Source: Anaerocolumna sp. AGMB13020
Lineage (GTDB): Bacteria > Bacillota > Clostridia > Lachnospirales > Lachnospiraceae
Length of the DNA: 64,000 bases
Reading direction: 5' to 3'
NCBI RefSeq assembly: GCF_033100115.1
Contig: NZ_CP136910.1
Span: 4,343,001-4,407,000, forward strand
Of the stretch, positions 57,029 through 64,000 are shown one piece after another. The notes under the pieces are model-generated. The model did no database searches, was not told the DNA's origin, and worked only from the letters and a program-made list of their open reading frames with translations. Each line of letters opens with the position of its first letter. Position 1 is the first letter of the stretch. The translations under genes and the position numbers were made by a program.

Positions 57029-59269
57029 ATGTTTAAATTATTAAAACTGTTAAGATCCTCCTGGGCTATCATGCTTGTGGTAATTGCCCTTTTGGGATTG
57101 CAGGCTTATTGTGATTTGTCCCTTCCTACTTATACCTCCAAAATCGTGGATGTAGGTATACAAGGGGGAGGAATTGAGAATGCCGTCCCAGAAGCCATGC
57201 TGGAAAGCCATATGAAGGTTTATCTATATTTTCTGGATGAGAACGGACAAAAGGATGTAATGGATTCTTATACACTGGTAACAAAGGATTCTGTTTCCGA
57301 CAGTGATTATAAGGATTATTTGAAAAAGTACCCGGAACTATCCAACGAAAATATATATGTGTTAAATGACAACGAAAATATTGAACATTTAAATAATATC
57401 CTGGCAGATTCAATGCTGCTGGCAGGTACATTAAGCCAGGAAACGGAACAATCTGAACTAATAAAAGAACAGCTGAAAACTATCGTTCCTGACGAGCTTA
57501 AGGATGGGACCTTGTTACAGATGATCCTAGCTCTGCCCAAGGAGCAGACAGTACAGATACTTGAACCAATAAAAACGTCTTTTGCAGCCTTGTCTGATTC
57601 CATGAGAGTTCAGGCAGCTACAAAGGTAGTAAAGGAAGAGTACAAAGCCTTAGGAATAGATACGGATAAGTTACAGACACAGTATATTCTTTTTGCGGGA
57701 CTTAAGATGTTAGGTTTTGCTCTAATTGCCATGATCGCTACTGTACTGGTAGGTTTCTTCTCAGCCAGAATAGCAGCAGGCCTTGGTATGGAACTCAGAG
57801 GTAAGGTATTCCGTAAGGTGGTTGGTTTTTCCAACTCGGAATTCGACCATTTTTCCACTGCTTCCCTGATAACAAGAAGTACCAATGATATTCAGCAGAT
57901 ACAGATGATGCTGGTATTCTTAATCCGTATTGTATTCTATTCACCGATTCTTGCAATCGGAGGTGTAATTAAGGTGTTGAATACCAATGTATCCATGACC
58001 TGGATCATTGCACTTGCCGTACTTATTATTATCATGGTAGTGGGAATCCTGTTTGCAGTAGCCATGCCTAAGTTTAAAGCAATACAGAAACTGGTGGATA
58101 GGCTGAATCTGGTAACCAGAGAAATTCTTACAGGACTTCCCGTTATCCGGGCGTTCCATAAAGAGCGGACAGAGGAAAAGCGTTTTGATATTGCCAATAA
58201 AGATCTGACCGCTACGAACCTTTTTGTAAACAGATCAATGGCATTTATGATGCCTGTTATGATGTTTGTCATGAACGGTGTATCTGTACTTATTTTATGG
58301 AGCGGTGCTCATGGAATCAGTGACGGAAATATGCAGGTTGGTGATTTGATGGCATTCCTACAGTATACTATGCAAATAATCTTCTCCTTCCTGATGTTCA
58401 CTATGATATCTATTATGCTGCCAAGGGCAACTGTTGCTGCCGGACGTATCCTGGAAGTACTGGAGTCTGAGGTTACCATCCATGATCCTGCTTCGTCCAA
58501 AGCATTTAAGGCGGACAAAAAAGGTTATGTGGAATTTAACTCCGTCTGTTTTAAATATCCTGGTGCAGAGGATAATGTACTGGAGGATATCAGCTTTACA
58601 GCAGAACCCGGTAAGACAACTGCATTTATCGGAAGTACCGGTAGCGGTAAGTCCACTCTGGTTCATTTGATACCGAGATTCTATGATGTAACAGGGGGAA
58701 ATATTCTGGTGGATGGTGTTGATGTCAGAGATCTGACACAGCATGATCTGCGTGAGAAGATAGGTTTTGTTCCCCAGAAAGGTGTACTGTTCACCGGAAC
58801 CATTGAATCCAATATCAAATACGGTAAGCAGGATGCCGGGGAAGAGGAAATAAAGAAAGCTGCACGTATTGCACAGGCGATAGATTTCATTGAAGAAAAA
58901 CCGGAAAAGTATGAAACAGCTATATCCCAGGGCGGTAATAATGTATCAGGCGGTCAGAAGCAAAGGCTTTCCATAGCAAGAGCAATTGCAAAGAATCCGG
59001 ATGTCTTTATCTTTGATGACAGCTTCTCTGCTCTTGATTACAAGACAGATGTGGCACTTCGTAAGGCTTTGAATGAGGAAATTAAGAATAAGACCATTCT
59101 TATTGTTGCTCAGAGAATATCAACGATTCTTCATGCGGATCAGATAATCGTTCTGGATGAGGGCAAGATTGTTGGAAAAGGTACTCATAAGGAGCTGCTG
59201 AGAAATTGTGAGGTTTACAATCAGATTGCATTATCACAGCTGTCAAAGGAGGAATTGGCATATGAGTGA
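57029..59269 (+). CDS. Heterodimeric ABC exporter subunit A (degenerate ATPase site)
   Basis: A 746-residue exporter: six membrane spans plus one ATPase domain. Between TM1 and TM2 lies a large extracellular insertion (about residues 40-215), as in BmrCD-type exporters. The ATPase has Walker A GSTGSGKST and signature VSGGQKQRLS, but Walker B is FIFDDSFSALD, with Asp in place of the catalytic Glu, and the switch is VAQRIST with Gln for His. It is therefore the non-catalytic half. It overlaps the partner gene by 8 bp. Family members export drugs or lipids; the substrate is unknown. Confidence 0.95.
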   Translation: MFKLLKLLRSSWAIMLVVIALLGLQAYCDLSLPTYTSKIVDVGIQGGGIENAVPEAMLESHMKVYLYFLDENGQKDVMDSYTLVTKDSVSDSDYKDYLKKYPELSNENIYVLNDNENIEHLNNILADSMLLAGTLSQETEQSELIKEQLKTIVPDELKDGTLLQMILALPKEQTVQILEPIKTSFAALSDSMRVQAATKVVKEEYKALGIDTDKLQTQYILFAGLKMLGFALIAMIATVLVGFFSARIAAGLGMELRGKVFRKVVGFSNSEFDHFSTASLITRSTNDIQQIQMMLVFLIRIVFYSPILAIGGVIKVLNTNVSMTWIIALAVLIIIMVVGILFAVAMPKFKAIQKLVDRLNLVTREILTGLPVIRAFHKERTEEKRFDIANKDLTATNLFVNRSMAFMMPVMMFVMNGVSVLILWSGAHGISDGNMQVGDLMAFLQYTMQIIFSFLMFTMISIMLPRATVAAGRILEVLESEVTIHDPASSKAFKADKKGYVEFNSVCFKYPGAEDNVLEDISFTAEPGKTTAFIGSTGSGKSTLVHLIPRFYDVTGGNILVDGVDVRDLTQHDLREKIGFVPQKGVLFTGTIESNIKYGKQDAGEEEIKKAARIAQAIDFIEEKPEKYETAISQGGNNVSGGQKQRLSIARAIAKNPDVFIFDDSFSALDYKTDVALRKALNEEIKNKTILIVAQRISTILHADQIIVLDEGKIVGKGTHKELLRNCEVYNQIALSQLSKEELAYE

Positions 59270-61124
59270 TGAGAGAAATAAACAGGCAGCACGTCCGCCC
59301 AGAGGCGGCAGAGGTCCTATGGGCGGAGGTCCTTTTGGCGGACCGGTTGAGAAACCCAAGGATTTTAAAGGCTCCGTATCAAAGCTGGTAAAATATATAT
59401 CTGTTTATAAAATAAGCATTATACTTGCAATGCTGTTTGCAGCGGGCAGTGCGGTATTCTTTATCGTAGGACCGAAGCGTCTGGGTAATATCACTACAGA
59501 TATTTTTACAGGTTATTCAGCAAAGCTTCGGGGAACCGGCGGAATTGATTTTACGAAGATAGGCAAAGCACTTATTGTATTACTTATATTGTATATTGCA
59601 AGTTCAGTATTTAACTTTGTCCAGGGATATATCATGTCAGGGGTAACCCAGAAGGTCACCTACAGGCTGCGAACTGAAATATCAACCAAGATAAACCGCA
59701 TGCCAATGAACTACTTTGAGACCAAGACCCATGGTGAAGTGTTATCCAGAGTAACAAATGATGTCGATACCTTAAGCCAGAGCTTAAATCAGAGTATTAC
59801 TACGGTAATTACCGCAATAACCCAAATAATTGGTATTACAATTATGATGATAACCATCAGCGGCAGAATGACAATTGTTGCTGTACTTACACTGCCGGTT
59901 TCTTCACTGCTGATAGCTTTTATCATGAAGAAATCTCAGAAGTACTTTAAGTCACAGCAGGAATATCTGGGTCATGTAAATGGTCAGGTAGAAGAAGTGT
60001 ATTCCGGACACAACATTGTTAAGGCTTTTAACGGTGAGAAGCAGGTTATTGAAGAATTTGAAAAGTCCAACAGCACTTTATACGGTTCTGCCTGGAAGTC
60101 TCAGTTCTTATCCGGTATGATGATGCCTATTATGGGCTTTGTCGGAAATATCGGTTATGTAGCCGTTGCGATCCTGGGTGGTTATCTTACGATCAAGAAA
60201 ACCATCGAAGTCGGTGATATCCAGTCCTTTATTCAGTATGTAAGAAGCTTTAACCAGCCTATTTCCCAGATTGCCCAGATCTCCACGCAGCTACAGCAGA
60301 CAGCGGCCGCAGCGGAAAGAGTATTTGAGTTCTTGGAAGAAGAGGAAGAAGACCAGACCGTTCCTAATCCCGTTAATCCTGAAATTGTTGAGAGCAGAGT
60401 AGAATTCAAGAATGTTAAATTCGGTTATAACCCTGACAAGATCGTTATCAATAATTTCTCAGCTGAAATTGAAAAAGGACAGAAGATTGCAATTGTAGGT
60501 CCTACCGGTGCAGGTAAGACTACGATGGTCAAACTGCTAATGCGTTTCTATGATGTCAATTCCGGTGAGATCCTGATTGACGGTCACAACATTAAAGATT
60601 TCAACCGCGGAGAACTGCGTAAAATGTTTGGTATGGTATTGCAGGATACCTGGCTCTTTAACGGAAGCATAATGGAGAATATCCGTTACGGTAAAGAAGA
60701 TGCAACGGATGAAGAGGTTATAGCAGCTGCCAAAGCGGCACATGCCCATCATTTTATATCAACCCTTCCCGATGGCTATCAGATGGTATTAAATGAAGAA
60801 GCCAGCAATGTCTCCCAGGGGCAGAAGCAACTCTTGACCATAGCAAGAGCTATCCTGGCAGATCCTAAGATCCTGATTCTGGATGAAGCTACAAGTTCTG
60901 TCGACACCAGAACCGAAGTCAGAATCCAGAAGGCCATGGATAACCTGATGAAAGGCAGAACCAGCTTTATCATTGCCCACAGACTGTCAACCATAAAAGA
61001 TGCAGACCTTATCCTTGTTATGAAGGACGGAGATATTGTAGAACAGGGCAGCCATGAAGAACTGTTAAAGAAGCAGGGCTTCTATGCAGGACTTTATAAT
61101 TCACAGTTTGAAGAGACTGCTTAA
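59262..61124 (+). CDS. Heterodimeric ABC exporter subunit B (catalytic ATPase site)
   Basis: A 620-residue exporter half: Gly/Pro-rich N-terminal extension (PRGGRGPMGGGPFGGP), six membrane spans, then the ATPase domain. Walker A is GPTGAGKTT, Walker B LILDEATSSVD with the catalytic Glu, and the switch His is in AHRLST. The signature is VSQGQKQLL, which differs from LSGGQ and would face the degenerate site of subunit A. Together the two chains form one good and one weak ATP site, the pattern of TM287/288 and BmrCD. ATG 59262 follows AAAGGAGG. Confidence 0.95.
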   Translation: MSDERNKQAARPPRGGRGPMGGGPFGGPVEKPKDFKGSVSKLVKYISVYKISIILAMLFAAGSAVFFIVGPKRLGNITTDIFTGYSAKLRGTGGIDFTKIGKALIVLLILYIASSVFNFVQGYIMSGVTQKVTYRLRTEISTKINRMPMNYFETKTHGEVLSRVTNDVDTLSQSLNQSITTVITAITQIIGITIMMITISGRMTIVAVLTLPVSSLLIAFIMKKSQKYFKSQQEYLGHVNGQVEEVYSGHNIVKAFNGEKQVIEEFEKSNSTLYGSAWKSQFLSGMMMPIMGFVGNIGYVAVAILGGYLTIKKTIEVGDIQSFIQYVRSFNQPISQIAQISTQLQQTAAAAERVFEFLEEEEEDQTVPNPVNPEIVESRVEFKNVKFGYNPDKIVINNFSAEIEKGQKIAIVGPTGAGKTTMVKLLMRFYDVNSGEILIDGHNIKDFNRGELRKMFGMVLQDTWLFNGSIMENIRYGKEDATDEEVIAAAKAAHAHHFISTLPDGYQMVLNEEASNVSQGQKQLLTIARAILADPKILILDEATSSVDTRTEVRIQKAMDNLMKGRTSFIIAHRLSTIKDADLILVMKDGDIVEQGSHEELLKKQGFYAGLYNSQFEETA

Positions 61125-61191
61125 AATAAATGCCTATGGTATAATTGTTTAAATTGTAATAAACGTTCTATTTATTGAATGGATTTTATTT

Positions 61192-61235
61192 ACACCCTCT
61201 GCTTAAAAAGGTAACTGAATTTAGGCAGAGGGTGT
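61192..61235 (+). terminator. Terminator-like hairpin after exporter operon
   Basis: The stem ACACCCTCTGC (61192-61202) with GCAGAGGGTGT (61225-61235) is perfect over 11 bp, followed by a weak T-containing tail (TCTGTT). It probably ends the marR-ABC transcript. Confidence 0.7.
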
Positions 61236-61344
61236 TCTGTTATGTGATTTGAATATGGACGGGCAGTATATATAAAATATAATAGAGTTTCCTGTTATAA
61301 TGTGGTAAGATAATTAAAAAATAACACGTCAGAAAGGAATGTTT

Positions 61345-61503
61345 ATGAAAAAATTAACGGTATTTTTAATGGGGACTACCTGCTTTTTAGGCGGTGTTTT
61401 ACTTGGAATACTTATGGCTCCTGTAAAGCAAGGTATTGGTAATAATAGCGGGAATACTTATAACAATCATTACCACAAGGAAGAAACAGAGACAGAAGAA
61501 TAG
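61345..61503 (+). CDS. Small YtxH-like membrane protein, 52 residues
   Basis: ATG 61345 follows AGAAAGGA and the frame ends TAG at 61501-61503. One N-terminal hydrophobic segment with glycine-rich FLGGVLLGILMAP, the signature of YtxH-type small membrane proteins, is followed by a polar His/Glu-rich tail (NNHYHKEETETEE). Function is unknown; some YtxH proteins are stress-induced. It is followed 11 bp later by a perfect terminator, supporting it as a real single-gene unit. Confidence 0.7.
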   Translation: MKKLTVFLMGTTCFLGGVLLGILMAPVKQGIGNNSGNTYNNHYHKEETETEE

Positions 61504-61514
61504 AAATATGTAAT

Positions 61515-61570
61515 ACAAACCACTTTTCATTAGAACAGCCGAAGCTGTAGCCTAATGAAAAGTGGTTTGT
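61515..61570. terminator. Bidirectional terminator
   Basis: Arms ACAAACCACTTTTCATTA (61515-61532) and TAATGAAAAGTGGTTTGT (61553-61570) are perfectly complementary over 18 bp, with a small inner hairpin ACAGC/GCTGT. It separates the small plus-strand gene and the minus-strand MerR gene, serving both. Confidence 0.9.
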
Positions 61571-61587
61571 AGAAGGTTATTCAACGA

Positions 61588-62358
61588 TTATTCATCCTTT
61601 AAGTCCGCTGTATATACATGAATAGCATCTCTTAAGAATTCGGCAAGTCCATCCTGTTCCTTATCGTAATAAGCCTTAAAACGGTCATCGGCTACATACA
61701 TATCACCTAGTCCTTTATGGGCTTCTTTGTTATAATGTCCCCAGCTTAAGGTCAGCCATTCTCTGTGAAGGTGAGCTGTTTCCTGGGCTTTTTCACCGGA
61801 GGGGTCTTTGGTTTCATAAGCCTCTTTCAGTGTTTTATGAATAAGTCTGCTTAATTCCTCCAATCTGTCATACTCCTCTTTGGTCAGTTTTAACATTTGC
61901 TGATTGGACTTTTCTATGGTCTCATCACCATATTTTTCTCTAATTTCTTTTCCGTATTTTTCTTCATTTGCTGCTACAAGATCTTTCTTAAAACCTTCGA
62001 ATTTATCTCTATCTGTCATGGTCTTCCTCCCTGTTACTGAATCAATGGTCTTATCGACGGTGGATATGAGAATATCCAGCCGTTCTCTTTCCTGCTTAAG
62101 TTTCTTGCGGTGTTCCTGTAAGGCTGTAAGGTTATCAAAGCCAGGGCTAAGGACAATGGAACGTATTTCATCAAGACCAAATCCCAGCTCCCGGTAGAAA
62201 AGTATCTGCTGCAGCAGAGCGATTTCCTTCTGGCCGTATATACGGTAACCGGAGGAGTTGGTTCGCAGGGGCTTCAAAAGACCTATGCTGTCATAATGCC
62301 TTAATGTTCTGGTGCTGACACCTGCCATTTGGCTTAATTTTAAAATAGTATATTCCAT
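61588..62358 (-). CDS. MerR family regulator with TipAS antibiotic-recognition domain
   Basis: A 256-residue regulator. The N-terminal winged helix-turn-helix reads LKLSQMAGVSTRTLRHYDSI followed by GLLKPLRTNSSGYRIYGQKE. A coiled-coil linker (about residues 75-110) follows, then a helical C-terminal TipAS domain (about 140-250, including GHYNKEAHKGLGDMYVADDR and FKAYYDKEQDGLAEFL). TipA-type regulators respond to thiopeptides and other compounds and activate multidrug genes. The minus-strand ATG at 62358 follows AGGAGA, which is why it is preferred to a longer start. It is divergent from the MATE transporter, a plausible target. Confidence 0.93.
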   Translation of the reverse strand: MEYTILKLSQMAGVSTRTLRHYDSIGLLKPLRTNSSGYRIYGQKEIALLQQILFYRELGFGLDEIRSIVLSPGFDNLTALQEHRKKLKQERERLDILISTVDKTIDSVTGRKTMTDRDKFEGFKKDLVAANEEKYGKEIREKYGDETIEKSNQQMLKLTKEEYDRLEELSRLIHKTLKEAYETKDPSGEKAQETAHLHREWLTLSWGHYNKEAHKGLGDMYVADDRFKAYYDKEQDGLAEFLRDAIHVYTADLKDE

Positions 62359-62885
62359 GTTTCTCCTGTTCCGCCCTGAGAGGCTGCGTCTGCTGGTTGT
62401 TAAAAACGAATATCTGCTATGTCTTTCCTGAGTCAGCAAGGATATAAAACGATATTTATAATACACTTACTTTCCTTCGTTCGTTGGCAAAACTTGGCTT
62501 CTCAGCCTGTAAAGCTATTTGATGATTTATTGTGTGCACACTGGTTGAAGAGGGACGGCTCCGGATGCAGTAATCATCAACCATGAACTTATCATAAACC
62601 TTTACGTAATGTGAATGTCAATAGGAAAAATGAAATTTTTTTGCATAAGATACTACATGATTTTGGGTCGAAATCATATTGTAATTTAGTACAGAAAGGG
62701 TCATAATGGAATTTACATGCTTTTAACGGAAGATTTACCACGAAATAAGTCACCTGATAATGGAACCCTCCTGGATTATGATCGGGAGTTTCTGTTTTAA
62801 AGGGCAATGGAAAGATTGCAGTTTTAGAACAGAGGTAAAACGAGACGTGCTATGGCACCTTAATACAGAAAGGCTACGGATTATT
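62359..62885. promoter_or_regulatory. Divergent region between TipAS regulator and MATE transporter
   Basis: A 527-bp spacer without a gene. It must hold both promoters. MerR-type operators need a 19-bp spaced promoter with a dyad; none could be pointed out with confidence. A weak inverted repeat GAACCCTCC/GGGAGTTTC lies near 62763-62792. Confidence 0.35.
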
Positions 62886-64000
62886 ATGATGTTTACCAGA
62901 AAGCAGCTTTTTCAGCTGATCTTACCACTGATTATTGAGCAGATATTGGCAGTGTCTGTAGGACTTGTCGGAATAATAATGGTATCAAGAGCTACGGGAG
63001 AAGCCGGTATATCGGGAGTCTCACTGGTAGATACCCTTAACGTTCTTCTCATTACTCTATTTTCCTCCCTGGCTACAGGAGGTGCGGTAGTATCTTCCCA
63101 ATACATGGGACGTAAAGAAAATGATAATGCCAGTAAAGCAGGAAGCCAGCTTATAATAACTACATTGATGATTTCCCTGATTATAATGCTTATTTCTTTA
63201 ATCGGAAATGAAAATATTCTGATTATGATATATGGTAAGCAGGAAGCGGCCATAATGGACAGTGCAAAGATTTATTTCTTTATTACGGCTTTTTCCTTTC
63301 CGTTTCTGGCGGTATATAATTCCTGTGCAGCGCTGTTTCGCGCTATGGGTAATTCCAAGGTTTCCATGTATGTTTCCCTTCTGATGAATATTATTAACGC
63401 TGTAGGAATTTATATTATGATTTTTCTTTTGGATATGGGAGTAGAGGGCGTTGCGATTCCTACCCTTACTGCCAGAGCAGTGTCAGCGATTATTATGTTC
63501 ATCCTGATTTGTAATAAGAAGCATCCCATACATATGAATAATATTCTCCGAACAGGAATTGATTTTAAGATGATTAAGCGAATTCTGAATATCGGTGTGC
63601 CAAATGGTCTTGAGAACAGTATCTTTCAGATAGGAAAGATCATGGTGCAGGGACTGACGGCGAGCCTTGGCTCCGTTGCCATAGCTGCCAATGCGGCAGC
63701 CGGTACCATTGCCGGATTTGCCTTGATCCCCGGTAGTGCCATGGGGCTTGCAATGATCACGGTAGTCGGACGTTGTATCGGTGCTGGTAATATCAAAGAG
63801 GCAAAGAACTATACCAAGAAGCTTATGAAGGCCTGCTACCTTATCATGTGCGGATTAAATATCGGAATTATTTTTCTCAGAGAACCTATTGTTTGGGTAT
63901 TTAAATTATCACCTGCGGCAGAAGAGACAACACTGATGCTTATTCTATATCACAGTATCTGCTGCTGTATTGTCTGGCCTCTGTCTTTTGCACTGCCCAA
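62886..64000 (+). CDS. MATE family efflux transporter, partial (C-terminus beyond window)
   Basis: The frame is open from ATG 62886 to the window edge, about 371 residues, with no stop, so the gene is cut. A near-identical alternative start is at 62889. Membrane segments alternate regularly (about ten visible). MATE motifs include LILPLIIEQILAVSVGLVGI at the N-terminus, ATGGAVVSSQYMGRKENDNA, and in the second half LIPGSAMGLAMITVVGRCIG. It would export cationic drugs or dyes using Na+ or H+. It faces the TipAS regulator and might be controlled by it. Confidence 0.93.
   Translation, partial: MMFTRKQLFQLILPLIIEQILAVSVGLVGIIMVSRATGEAGISGVSLVDTLNVLLITLFSSLATGGAVVSSQYMGRKENDNASKAGSQLIITTLMISLIIMLISLIGNENILIMIYGKQEAAIMDSAKIYFFITAFSFPFLAVYNSCAALFRAMGNSKVSMYVSLLMNIINAVGIYIMIFLLDMGVEGVAIPTLTARAVSAIIMFILICNKKHPIHMNNILRTGIDFKMIKRILNIGVPNGLENSIFQIGKIMVQGLTASLGSVAIAANAAAGTIAGFALIPGSAMGLAMITVVGRCIGAGNIKEAKNYTKKLMKACYLIMCGLNIGIIFLREPIVWVFKLSPAAEETTLMLILYHSICCCIVWPLSFALP

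Overview
The window looks like chromosomal DNA of a low-GC Gram-positive anaerobe of the class Clostridia, most likely family Lachnospiraceae. This is inferred from AGGAGG-type ribosome binding sites, AT-rich intergenic DNA, T-tailed terminator hairpins, clostridial gene content (B12-dependent MetH without a reactivation domain, ThiW/ThiC/ThiM/ThiE/ThiD, a NifU-like plus GGGtGRT pair, kdpFABCDE) and a large secreted pectin-degrading enzyme. No rRNA, tRNA, CRISPR array, prophage or complete insertion sequence was found.

Layout. 0.1-4 kb: an AT-rich pair (Ntn amidase, GNAT) and a DUF255/thioredoxin-like gene broken by a 20-nt insertion. 4-7 kb (minus): a nucleotidyltransferase and a Cache-type chemoreceptor whose 3' end abuts a 164-bp palindromic MITE-like element. 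7.5-15.3 kb: one giant secreted rhamnogalacturonan esterase/lyase frame interrupted by an in-frame TAG. 15.4-21 kb: a methyltransferase, an AraC regulator and a divergent carbohydrate ABC importer (binding protein plus two permeases) with a hairpin repeat inside the operon. 21-25 kb: a 3-methyladenine glycosylase, the NifU-like/GGGtGRT pair and a GNAT. 25-29.5 kb: a consensus promoter, TPP riboswitch, terminator and thiW-thiC-thiM-thiE-thiD. 30-33 kb: an MBOAT O-acyltransferase with an SGNH partner. 33-36.6 kb: YitT, a MerR regulator and an Eis-like acetyltransferase. 37-46 kb: a small hydrophilic protein and the complete kdpFABC-kdpDE potassium system. 46-49.3 kb: a helical protein, an AT-rich pair (secreted papain-like protein, lipoprotein) and a DUF2500 protein. 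50-55 kb: a methionine/one-carbon cluster. 55-61 kb: an XRE/membrane protein pair, then a MarR regulator with a heterodimeric ABC exporter. 61.3-64 kb: a YtxH-like small protein, a TipAS-type MerR regulator and a MATE transporter cut by the window end.

How the genes work together. Chemoreceptor, rhamnogalacturonan enzyme, AraC regulator and ABC importer could form a pectin sensing, degradation and uptake region (inference from proximity). The thi genes make the pyrimidine moiety de novo, salvage the thiazole and join them under TPP control. The metF-like fusion and MetH together convert methylene-THF and homocysteine to methionine. kdpDE controls kdpFABC. The MarR protein probably represses itself and the exporter through a dyad just downstream of its promoter.

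The most unusual content is non-coding. There are at least five short-period tandem-repeat arrays (15, 20, 20, 21 and about 32 bp units) with mostly different unit sequences, all in intergenic DNA. There are also two families of long-hairpin elements: a TA-flanked palindrome with a deletion derivative, and a pair of about 165-bp hairpins whose stems differ by compensatory changes while the apical loop is conserved. Two genes carry disruptions placed within or beside their most conserved parts.
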